In this document: positions 1 through 5,017 of the stretch, piece after piece
How positions within the stretch are numbered: position 1 is the first letter of the stretch
How the letters are laid out: each line of letters opens with the position of its first letter
NCBI GenBank assembly: GCA_030642405.1
Contig: DAOWNV010000217.1
Span: 1-5,017, forward strand
DNA: 5,017 nt
Direction: 5' to 3'
Source of the DNA: Desulfosarcina sp.
GTDB lineage: Bacteria; Desulfobacterota; Desulfobacteria; Desulfobacterales; Desulfosarcinaceae
Notes under the pieces: generated by a model
What the model saw: the letters and a program-made list of their open reading frames with translations, nothing else
Database searches by the model: none
Told to the model about the DNA's origin: nothing
Translations under genes and position numbers: made by a program

Positions 1-311
1 AACCCATGGACAAGTTGGGCCAGGGAAGCGGCTTCACTAGCCTCGCGCCGAGCTGTGAGTTGACGGGTCACCATTTGCTCCAGGGTTTGTGTGGCCACCT
101 GTTTCAACCGCCCCTGGTCCCATACGCTGCCCGACTCCGGACGATGGGCATTAGTAACCGCCAGATATCGCCCCACAAGCATCTCCACCCAACTGAATCT
201 GAATTCGGAGATCAAGATTGCCAGCACGATGAGAAACAATACAGTTCCCCTCAGGCTCATTCCTTGAACCATCCATGTTCTGAAATCCTGTGGTTTCGAC
301 CAGGCAGGCAT
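1..311 (-). CDS. Hypothetical single-pass membrane protein, N-terminal part (runs off the window)
   Basis: The minus-strand frame starting at the ATG at 311-309 stays open for 103 codons to the window edge, so only the N-terminus is visible. The start is supported by AAGGAG at 321-316, four bases before the ATG, and by an in-frame TGA shortly upstream. The protein begins with a short basic stretch (K6, R11, R21). One hydrophobic segment follows at about residues 22-35 (TVLFLIVLAILIS), with no signal-peptidase or lipobox motif. The basic N-terminus suggests the chain starts in the cytoplasm and the rest lies outside the membrane. After an aromatic patch (F37, F39, W41), residues 65-100 look helical and polar, rich in Q, E, R and A, possibly a coiled coil. 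It lies 180 bases downstream of the HD-GYP regulator on the same strand. I do not recognise the family. The gene is probably real because of its ribosome binding site and clean membrane segment. Confidence 0.72.
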   Translation of the reverse strand, partial: MPAWSKPQDFRTWMVQGMSLRGTVLFLIVLAILISEFRFSWVEMLVGRYLAVTNAHRPESGSVWDQGRLKQVATQTLEQMVTRQLTARREASEAASLAQLVHG

Positions 312-491
312 TTTTCTCCTTAATCAATCTCCCGAACCACATTGTTCTCAGGTTACGGAGACGTTTTGCACATACCGGTCTTTTACACTATTCGGATAAA
401 ATGATAAAGGGGGGAGGCAATCGATCCTCGCAGTATAACCGAATTTGGAGTTCGACCTGTTTTATCACGGGCTTGGCCAGGGGGGTAGTAA

Positions 492-2060
492 TCAACTGTT
501 GGTTTCGATAATCTCCTTCAGATCACCTTTTTCGTACATCATGCGAAAGGTGTCGATCACCTGGGGATCGAACTGAGTGCCTGAACCGTCATACATAATC
601 TTGAGGATTTTCTCCTCATCCATTCTTGTTCGATAGGCACGATCCGATGCGATGGCATCGTAGACATCTGCAACGGAAAGGATTCTTGCCAGCATCGGGA
701 TCTCCTCACCGGCAAGCCCGTCCGGGTACCCTTTTCCATCATATCGCTCATGGTGGCATCGAATGATATGTTTTGGTTGATCCCACAGACCCAGCTGTTC
801 AACGATGTTGGCCCCGATTACCGGGTGTTCTTTTATGATGCTGAATTCTTCATCAGTCAGGCGGCCGGGTTTGAGAAGAATGTTATCCCGGATGCCTATC
901 TTTCCGATATCGTGAAGCTGTCCGGCCACTTCCAAAATTTCCTGTTGTTCTTGAGAGCCGCCCATGGCCTTACACAAGGCGATGGCGATACGGGTAACCC
1001 TAATGGAGTGCTGTTGGGTATACGGATCCCTGGCTTCAATGGCCCGAACAAAAGCGTATAGCGTGGCCAGCAAATTTTCGTAGATATTTTCATACAAGGC
1101 TATATTTTCTATGGCATAGGCAGCCCTGTTGGTTATAAATGACATATAGTAGAGATCTTTTTCCAAAAACCGGATATCACCGTTCATCGAAACGACAGCC
1201 AAAACCCCGAACACCTTTTTTCGAATGTTCAAAGGCACCAGCATTAAGGATCGAATCGAGGCGTGCAACCCTGGAATATTCCTGTTTTCTTGGATCAGCA
1301 ACGGTTTGCCGTCTTCATAATTCTCCAGAACCAACTGGCTGATATCCCAACTTTGGACACATGGACTGCCGGCCACCGATACCTCCTGCCCGCAAGCCTC
1401 GTCAGCAACGGACCGCGCAACCTGAACAGGCCGTTGAATCGTTTCATTGATTACATAAAAACATGCCTCGTCCGCACGGGTCAGCTCAATAGAAAGGTCT
1501 ACCACTCGCATGAACAGATCTGAGCTGGAACTAATGGTGGCGAAATCAGTCATAATCCGGTTGAGAATATCAAGTTCTTCAACTTTAACCATCAATTCCA
1601 GATTAAGATCCTCAATCCGTTGCTTGTTCTCTACTTCCTTGGTTAAAAAAATATTTTTAACGAAAAGCTGCCGCTCCTTAAGGACTCGTTTAACACAGAT
1701 CTCCATTTGATTGAGGTTTACCGGTTTTATGAGAAAATCCACCACACCGTTTTTCAATGTGCGGATGGTATTGTCAAGCGAAGGGTACCCAGTCATAATT
1801 ATAACCGGGATCGTATTATCAACGTTACGTATGTATTCCGCTAATGCCAAACCATCCATTTCGGGCATGTTAATGTCCGTAAAACAACAATCAATTTTAG
1901 ACTTTTCGAGAATGTTGGTGGCAATGCGGCCATTTTGGGCCGTCAGTATATTATACCCTTTCGCCATAAAAAATTCCGAGGCCACTTCTAAAATACTTTC
2001 CTCGTCATCTACAAACAAAAGGGTCTCTTTGGGCGTATCCGTTATCATAGTGCTTTTCAC
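492..2060 (-). CDS. Response regulator with REC, GAF and HD-GYP domains; predicted cyclic di-GMP phosphodiesterase
   Basis: A 522-residue cytoplasmic two-component output protein, predicted to hydrolyse c-di-GMP when its receiver is phosphorylated. The receiver spans about residues 12-130, with acidic pair D18/D19, phospho-acceptor D62 (TDINMPEMDG), T90 and K112 (IKP). Residues 130-175 look like a coiled-coil linker. A GAF-like sensor fills about 175-325. The HD-GYP domain spans about 328-515 and keeps its metal and signature residues: H351 (HSIRVT), H383-D384 (LHDIGKIGI), K387, H412 (EHP), H436-H437-E438, the GYPDG loop at 444-448 and D465 (VADVYDA). Catalysis is therefore expected. Y347, four residues before H351, replaces the glutamate reported for a three-metal HD-GYP enzyme, so a two-metal centre is more likely. 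The start is GTG at 2060, with TAAGAG three bases upstream. An in-frame ATG at 2048 lacks a better site. RpfG-type proteins are usually REC-HD-GYP, so the GAF insert adds a possible second input. No partner kinase is visible. Confidence 0.95.
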   Translation of the reverse strand: MKSTMITDTPKETLLFVDDEESILEVASEFFMAKGYNILTAQNGRIATNILEKSKIDCCFTDINMPEMDGLALAEYIRNVDNTIPVIIMTGYPSLDNTIRTLKNGVVDFLIKPVNLNQMEICVKRVLKERQLFVKNIFLTKEVENKQRIEDLNLELMVKVEELDILNRIMTDFATISSSSDLFMRVVDLSIELTRADEACFYVINETIQRPVQVARSVADEACGQEVSVAGSPCVQSWDISQLVLENYEDGKPLLIQENRNIPGLHASIRSLMLVPLNIRKKVFGVLAVVSMNGDIRFLEKDLYYMSFITNRAAYAIENIALYENIYENLLATLYAFVRAIEARDPYTQQHSIRVTRIAIALCKAMGGSQEQQEILEVAGQLHDIGKIGIRDNILLKPGRLTDEEFSIIKEHPVIGANIVEQLGLWDQPKHIIRCHHERYDGKGYPDGLAGEEIPMLARILSVADVYDAIASDRAYRTRMDEEKILKIMYDGSGTQFDPQVIDTFRMMYEKGDLKEIIETNS

Positions 2061-2164
2061 GAACTCTTATTCCAATCGGCCACAGAACGAAATCCAATTT
2101 TCAATCGTTACACACTGTTTCTCTTGCCGTCATGTAGCAGATATCGGCAGGTCGATTTCAAACT

Positions 2165-2195
2165 AAACCCCAACGTTAAAAAAGCTATGGGGCTT
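2165..2195 (-). terminator. Candidate intrinsic terminator after the HMG-CoA-lyase-like gene
   Basis: Read leftward, AAGCCCCA (2195-2188) can pair with TGGGGTTT (2172-2165) as an 8-bp stem with one G-U wobble and a 15-base loop. T-rich AGTTTG follows. The same fold on the plus strand would carry an A-C mismatch, which favours a role in the leftward transcript. It lies about 85 bases past the lyase stop codon. The loop also holds a smaller alternative hairpin, AAAGC/GCTTT (2196-2192 with 2185-2181), running directly into Ts. The stem is short and the T-run is broken, so this is only a candidate. Confidence 0.35.
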
Positions 2196-2279
2196 TAGAG
2201 TCAAGGCGTTAAGGGTGAAGCTGAAACACCATTGAGCATAATGCGGATATCGGACAAAACAACCATTTACGGATGGGCA

Positions 2280-3194
2280 CTATATAGGTTGGCCGGTCTC
2301 GACAAGCCTGTGCATCCGACCGGGAAAACGTTTTTTAAAAAAAGATTCTAATTCATGGGAAACAGCTGCCACCCGATGAATGTCCACACCGGTTTGAACG
2401 CCAAGTTTTTCCAATAGGTATGCAGTGTCTTCCGTTGGGATATTACCTGCCGCACCAGAGACGAAGGGGCATCCCCCCATGCCGGCCAGGGATGTGTCGA
2501 AAATTGAAACTCCGTATTTTAATGCCGCCATCAGGTTTACCAATCCCAAACCGCGGGTATCGTGAAGATGAAGCGCCAAAGGCAATTGATCCGCCAGGGG
2601 AAGCACCGTGTCTAACATCTGCTGTATGATCGGCGGTGATCCCATCCCTGTAGTATCGGCCAACGCCAAACCATGAGCACCGTGATCGACAAACCGACGA
2701 AGAATGCCCGCAACACGCGCGGTGGACACAGTACCTTCATACACACAGCCAAAGGCGCATTGAACACTTGCCCGTACGTAAAGTCCCGCAGATACGGCAA
2801 CATCGATCATCGGCAAAGCATGGTCCAATGCCTCGGCATGGGTCATTCCGGCATTTTTTCGGCTATGGGTATTGCTTGCGGAAAGGGAAATTTCCACTGC
2901 TTTGATGCCGGATGCAATAGCCCTTTTCAGACCACGGGAATTGAGTACCAAAGCTGTGTATAACATGCCATCGTTTTTGGGAAGTTCTTGGATCAACGCT
3001 TCGGCATCGGCCATTTGTGGTACTTTGGTCGGATGAACAAAGGAAACCACCTGGATCTGTTTCAACCCCGCAGCAGCCAACCGTTTAATAACACTTATCT
3101 TTAGCGGGGTGGGGACCACGGTCTTTTCAAACTGAAAACCATCTCTTAGCCCCATTTCGACTAACGTAACAATATCGGGAAATCCGTTTTCCAT
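2280..3194 (-). CDS. HMG-CoA lyase family protein (DRE-TIM metallolyase)
   Basis: A complete 304-residue TIM-barrel lyase, normal length for bacterial HMG-CoA lyases, which split 3-hydroxy-3-methylglutaryl-CoA into acetyl-CoA and acetoacetate in leucine and ketone-body metabolism. It aligns with remembered human HMGCL without gaps at its key sites, at a constant offset of 24. R17 and D18 (GLRDG) match R41/D42. D180 matches D204. H209 and H211 (HLHD) match metal ligands H233/H235. C242 in GMGGCPF matches catalytic-loop C266. N251 matches N275 and E255 matches E279. The conserved active-site glutamate E72, however, is Q48 here (IQVVSFVHP), and the HDTYGQ stretch reads HDTRGLG. This suggests a variant subfamily whose substrate may differ. 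The ATG at 3194 follows an AGGGGGAG ribosome binding site (3205-3198). No CoA-ligase, dehydrogenase or transferase genes lie beside it to name a pathway. HMGL fold: near certain. HMG-CoA as substrate: likely but unproven. Confidence 0.9.
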   Translation of the reverse strand: MENGFPDIVTLVEMGLRDGFQFEKTVVPTPLKISVIKRLAAAGLKQIQVVSFVHPTKVPQMADAEALIQELPKNDGMLYTALVLNSRGLKRAIASGIKAVEISLSASNTHSRKNAGMTHAEALDHALPMIDVAVSAGLYVRASVQCAFGCVYEGTVSTARVAGILRRFVDHGAHGLALADTTGMGSPPIIQQMLDTVLPLADQLPLALHLHDTRGLGLVNLMAALKYGVSIFDTSLAGMGGCPFVSGAAGNIPTEDTAYLLEKLGVQTGVDIHRVAAVSHELESFFKKRFPGRMHRLVETGQPI

Positions 3195-3285
3195 ATGCTC
3201 CCCCTGACGACGATAAAAATTGGACTCAAAATAATAAGCCGGTAATAGTTAACATTCGGATAGGCCCCCATACGTTCAATCCGTG

Positions 3286-3314
3286 CTTATATACCTTGAC
3301 AATACGTTTGTCGA
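3286..3314 (-). promoter_or_regulatory. Sigma70-type promoter for the HMG-CoA-lyase-like gene
   Basis: On the minus strand, TCGACA (3314-3309, five of six to the -35 consensus) is followed by exactly 17 bases and TATAAG (3291-3286, five of six to the -10 consensus). Transcription would start near 3279, leaving a leader of about 85 bases before the ATG at 3194. It points at the correct gene and is the best promoter match in the window. Confidence 0.65.
3296..3314. promoter_or_regulatory. Operator-like palindrome over the lyase promoter
   Basis: TTGACAA (3296-3302) and TTGTCGA (3308-3314) form an inverted repeat around a 5-base centre (TACGT), matching at six of seven positions per arm. One arm contains the whole -35 box of the lyase promoter and the other lies in its spacer. 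That placement suits a dimeric repressor, such as one of the TetR or GntR type, that blocks RNA polymerase. No regulator gene lies in the window, so the binding protein is unknown. Confidence 0.45.
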
Positions 3315-3395
3315 GATTCACCTCAATACAGGGCAGAGCATCCGTATTTGGAAACCATGATGAAAAATAATTGTCGCAGGCATGACCGGCCCACC

Positions 3396-3447
3396 AAAAA
3401 ACGGCAGATGGCCCGGCCATTGGTATTTGTACGAGCGGGCCATGCCG
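3396..3447 (-). terminator. Strong leftward intrinsic terminator with no minus-strand gene upstream
   Basis: Read leftward, CGGC-ATGGCCCG (3447-3436) pairs with CGGGCCAT-CT-GCCG (3415-3402) as a 12-bp, mostly G-C stem with a two-base bulge and a 20-base loop. Six Ts (3401-3396) follow with no gap. On the plus strand no T-run follows, so it is directional. It sits upstream of the lyase promoter, and the only gene to its right runs the other way. It may end a small RNA, stop antisense transcription coming out of the glycosyltransferase gene, or attenuate a second, longer lyase transcript. Part of the 3' arm can also fold with the loop as ATGGC-CGG-GCCAT, an alternative that excludes the terminator stem. 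Confidence 0.65.
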
Positions 3448-3479
3448 CGAAACACCGGATAGAAGTCCAAATGCGGTTA
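3396..3479 (-). ncRNA. Candidate small RNA ending at the leftward terminator
   Basis: A -10-like TATATT lies on the minus strand at 3491-3486. It would start a transcript near 3479 that ends in the T-run at 3396, about 84 bases long. Upstream of the terminator stem, CCGC (3476-3473) and GCGG (3448-3445) could close a first imperfect stem, though GCGG overlaps the base of the terminator stem. There is no good -35 box at the right distance and I recognise no known RNA family. The proposal rests mainly on the otherwise unexplained terminator. Confidence 0.2.
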
Positions 3480-3495
3480 CCCAGCAATATAAGGG

Positions 3496-3525
3496 TTGAC
3501 GTTGGGTGCAACTCGAAGGTATGTG
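3496..3525 (+). promoter_or_regulatory. Possible promoter for the glycosyltransferase gene
   Basis: TTGACG (3496-3501, five of six to the -35 consensus) is followed after 18 bases by TATGTG (3520-3525), which matches the -10 consensus only in its first three bases. It would give a leader of roughly 45 bases before the ATG at 3576. The spacer carries a small GTTG-GGTG-CAAC inverted repeat (3501-3512). Position and orientation fit, but the -10 box is weak. Confidence 0.35.
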
Positions 3526-3575
3526 CAGCTACCGTTTAAAAAACAATTGAGAATCAGAAATAACGGGATTTTACA

Positions 3576-4862
3576 ATGAAAAGAAGCTTGGACCGTCCCC
3601 TTTCCATTTGTCTGTTGAGCTATCGGAGTGATCCTCATTGCGGTGGACAGGGTGTTTATCTGAAAAACCTGAGCCGTGCACTCAAGGATATCGGTCATCG
3701 TGTTGAGGTAATTTCCGGCCCACCGGACCCCCAGTTGGACACGGATATCCGCATCCATCGACCTCACTGCCTGGATCTGTACAATCCGGAACATCTATTT
3801 CGAATACCGACACTGAAAGAACTTTCGGACCCTGTAAACGTTATGGAATGGCTTGGGGTTGCAACAATGGGTTTTCCTGAACCGTTTACATTCGGTTTCC
3901 GGGCTCAGCGCATCGTCCGCAAGAGGATGCGTCATTACGATATTATTCACGACAATCAAAGTTTGTCGTACGGCATTTGGGCACTATCAAAAAAAATACC
4001 AACCGTTGCAACAATCCATCATCCCATCACCGTAGATCGGGATATTGCGGTCCGCGCTGTCCGTCCCTATTGGAAAAAGCTTAAGCAATTCCGCTGGTTT
4101 TCGTTCATCGGTATGCAAAAACGGGTGTCACGCAGGTTGCATCGGATCATAACGGTTTCCGAGTGCTCTAAAGAGGACGTCGCGCGTGAATTCGACATTC
4201 CCCTGGATCGATTTAGTGTTGCACCAAACGGTATCGACACAAACCTTTTTTATCCGGTACCCGTTATCCAAAGGGAGCCGGGTCGCATCATTGTCACGAA
4301 TAGCTCCGACGTTCCTTTAAAGGGACTTTATTACCTTCTCCACGCTGTTGCCAAAGTCGCCGAGAAAAGAGCCGTCAAGCTCATTGTGGTCGGTAGCTCC
4401 AAAGAAAAAAGCGGCATATCACGGCTGATTCGACGCTTGGGAATCGGCCATCTGATCACGTTCACGGGCCGAATTAGCAATGAAGAGTTTGTTCGGCAGT
4501 ATGCCCGGGCGGCAATGGCCGTTGTGGCATCCGTTTACGAAGGATTCGGCCTGCCTGCCGGTGAAGCCATGGCATGTGGGGTTCCTGTTATCAGTACCAC
4601 GGGCGGAGCGCTGCCGGAAGTTGTTGGCGATGCAGGCATATTGGTTTCCCCCCAAAATCACGAGGCCCTTGCCGGTGCCATTATAGACCTGATGGACAAC
4701 CCGCAACGGGCCGATGAACTGGGTCGTCAAGGATTCCTGCGAATTCAGCAGCATTTTACCTGGCGGAGCGCAGCTCAAAAAACAGTGGATGCGTATCGTA
4801 TTGCCATCCAGGGTTTTCGGCAGCCGTTATCCAAAAAGGCCCCAAATGGTTCTATAAAATAA
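3576..4862 (+). CDS. Family-4 (GT-B fold) glycosyltransferase
   Basis: A complete 428-residue cytosolic or membrane-peripheral enzyme, predicted to transfer a sugar from a nucleotide-sugar donor, with retention of configuration, to a glycan or lipid-linked acceptor. The N-terminal Rossmann half opens with ICLLSYRSDP and the glycine-rich acceptor-side loop GGQGVY (23-28). HH at 148-149 falls in the usual TIHHP position. The linker NGID (218-221) leads into the C-terminal donor half. That half has K249 (LKG), the strand KLIVVGSS (268-275), the E-X7-E motif E322...E330 (EGFGLPAGE) and GGALPEVVGDAGILV (343-357). The length is normal and all core motifs are intact. There is no signal peptide or membrane segment. 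The ATG is preceded only by a weak CGGGA. Sugar and acceptor cannot be told from sequence, and no other polysaccharide, lipopolysaccharide or exopolysaccharide genes are in view. The tRNA gene begins 73 bases after the stop codon. Confidence 0.95.
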   Translation: MKRSLDRPLSICLLSYRSDPHCGGQGVYLKNLSRALKDIGHRVEVISGPPDPQLDTDIRIHRPHCLDLYNPEHLFRIPTLKELSDPVNVMEWLGVATMGFPEPFTFGFRAQRIVRKRMRHYDIIHDNQSLSYGIWALSKKIPTVATIHHPITVDRDIAVRAVRPYWKKLKQFRWFSFIGMQKRVSRRLHRIITVSECSKEDVAREFDIPLDRFSVAPNGIDTNLFYPVPVIQREPGRIIVTNSSDVPLKGLYYLLHAVAKVAEKRAVKLIVVGSSKEKSGISRLIRRLGIGHLITFTGRISNEEFVRQYARAAMAVVASVYEGFGLPAGEAMACGVPVISTTGGALPEVVGDAGILVSPQNHEALAGAIIDLMDNPQRADELGRQGFLRIQQHFTWRSAAQKTVDAYRIAIQGFRQPLSKKAPNGSIK

Positions 4863-4863
4863 C

Positions 4864-4892
4864 TTGACATTCAATTCACGATAAATTACTTG
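4864..4892 (+). promoter_or_regulatory. Possible promoter of the tRNA-Asn gene
   Basis: A perfect -35 hexamer TTGACA (4864-4869) begins one base after the glycosyltransferase stop codon. At 17 bases the -10 position reads TACTTG (4887-4892), a poor match. It is followed by G+C-rich GTAGCGC, as is common just before the start of stable-RNA genes under stringent control. Transcription near 4900 would give a short leader of about 36 bases for RNase P to remove. Confidence 0.4.
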
Positions 4893-4935
4893 TAGCGCTT
4901 CTTTGATCAACAACATGGTCAAAAAGAAAAAATGA

Positions 4936-5011
4936 TCCCCAGTAGCTCAGTCGGCAGAGCGAGTGGCTGTTAACCACTAAGTCCGCGGTTCGAGTCCGTG
5001 CTGGGGAGCCA
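4936..5011 (+). tRNA. tRNA-Asn, anticodon GTT, CCA encoded
   Basis: A full cloverleaf can be drawn. The acceptor stem is TCCCCAG (4936-4942) with CTGGGGA (5001-5007). The D stem is GCTC/GAGC (4945-4948, 4957-4960), with GG in its loop. The anticodon stem is AGTGG/CCACT, with loop CTGTTAA (4967-4973) and anticodon GTT at 4969-4971. A five-base variable loop precedes the T arm, CGCGG/CCGTG around TTCGAGT (4989-4995), with one G-U pair. The discriminator is G5008, and CCA is encoded at 5009-5011. The U1-A72 pair and G73 are typical of bacterial tRNA-Asn, which reads AAC and AAU codons. Only six bases follow it in the window, so any downstream gene or integrated element is out of sight. Confidence 0.97.
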
Positions 5012-5017
5012 AACAAT

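Larger units (their letters stand above)
3195..3575. other. Divergent intergenic region without a convincing protein gene
   Basis: This 381-base gap separates the leftward lyase gene from the rightward glycosyltransferase gene. Short open frames of 60-64 codons exist on both strands (for example 3357-3539 plus and 3226-3420 minus). None has a good ribosome binding site, recognisable motif or protein-like composition. What it does hold is regulatory: a lyase promoter with overlapping palindrome (3286-3314), a leftward terminator (3396-3447) and a possible glycosyltransferase promoter (3496-3525). The strong terminator raises the possibility of a small RNA or gene remnant in the right-hand part. 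Confidence 0.7.

Noticed and set aside
412..431. GAGG/CCTC inverted repeat after the HD-GYP gene as a terminator
   Set aside because: The stem has only four base pairs and is followed by Cs before a broken T-run.
432..437. Minus-strand TATACT as -10 box for the partial membrane protein gene
   Set aside because: No -35-like hexamer lies 16-18 bases upstream and there is no extended -10 motif; too weak to annotate.
312..491. Possible c-di-GMP (GEMM) riboswitch near the HD-GYP gene
   Set aside because: I looked on the minus strand for the conserved GEMM core and saw none here or in the other intergenic regions.
1711..2166. Plus-strand 151-codon frame opposite the response regulator
   Set aside because: It is antisense to the conserved receiver domain on the minus strand, whose motifs are complete, so it is a shadow.
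3226..3420. Minus-strand 64-codon frame ending just upstream of the lyase start
   Set aside because: It spans the lyase promoter and operator, has no good ribosome binding site and resembles no family I know.
3348..3539. Plus-strand open frame of 63 codons in the intergenic region, ATG at 3357
   Set aside because: It has no clear ribosome binding site and no recognisable motif, and it overlaps the terminator hairpin. Frames of this length arise by chance here on both strands.
164..3749. Eight GATATC palindromes (164, 906, 1173, 1341, 2140, 2246, 3687, 3744), more than the one or two expected by chance
   Set aside because: They show no regular spacing or shared flanks, and several lie in coding sequence where codon use can explain them.
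4419..4778. Minus-strand 119-codon frame inside the glycosyltransferase
   Set aside because: It is antisense to the conserved donor-binding half, including the E-X7-E motif, so it is a shadow.
4915..4935. Tiny frame encoding MVKKKK just before the tRNA
   Set aside because: Six codons with no ribosome binding site, lying in the tRNA leader; a by-product of an A-rich stretch.

Overview
The window looks like ordinary chromosomal DNA from a Gram-negative, probably anaerobic bacterium. The best guess is a deltaproteobacterium (Desulfobacterota, Desulfobacterales-like). That rests on the style of the HMG-CoA-lyase-like protein, the response regulator with a C-terminal HD-GYP domain, and a tRNA gene that encodes its own CCA end. 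It is an inference from protein style, not a database result. Base composition is roughly half G+C by eye, with no sharp change along the window.

Minus-strand half (1-3194). In transcription order, the first gene is a 304-residue HMG-CoA lyase family protein (3194-2280). Next is a 522-residue REC-GAF-HD-GYP response regulator that should hydrolyse cyclic di-GMP (2060-492). Last is the first 103 codons of a single-pass membrane protein of unknown function that runs off the left edge (311-1). The gaps between them are 219 and 180 bases, so they need not be one operon. The first gap has a terminator-like hairpin.

Divergent intergenic region (3195-3575). This 381-base stretch has no convincing protein gene but is full of signals. 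It has a good sigma70-type promoter for the lyase gene whose -35 box lies inside a TYGACAA-N5-TTGTCRA palindrome, which is probably a repressor operator. It also has a strong hairpin-plus-T6 intrinsic terminator pointing leftward with no minus-strand gene upstream of it, and a plausible rightward promoter for the glycosyltransferase. The unassigned terminator is the most curious thing here and could end a small RNA.

Plus-strand half (3576-5017). A complete family-4 (GT-B, retaining) glycosyltransferase is followed after 73 bases by tRNA-Asn(GTT). A consensus -35 hexamer starts one base after the glycosyltransferase stop codon, and no terminator separates the two genes.

The genes do not form an obvious pathway: acyl-CoA metabolism, c-di-GMP signalling, glycan synthesis and translation simply sit side by side. 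I found no mobile element, CRISPR array, toxin-antitoxin pair or defence system, and no clearly new multi-gene system.
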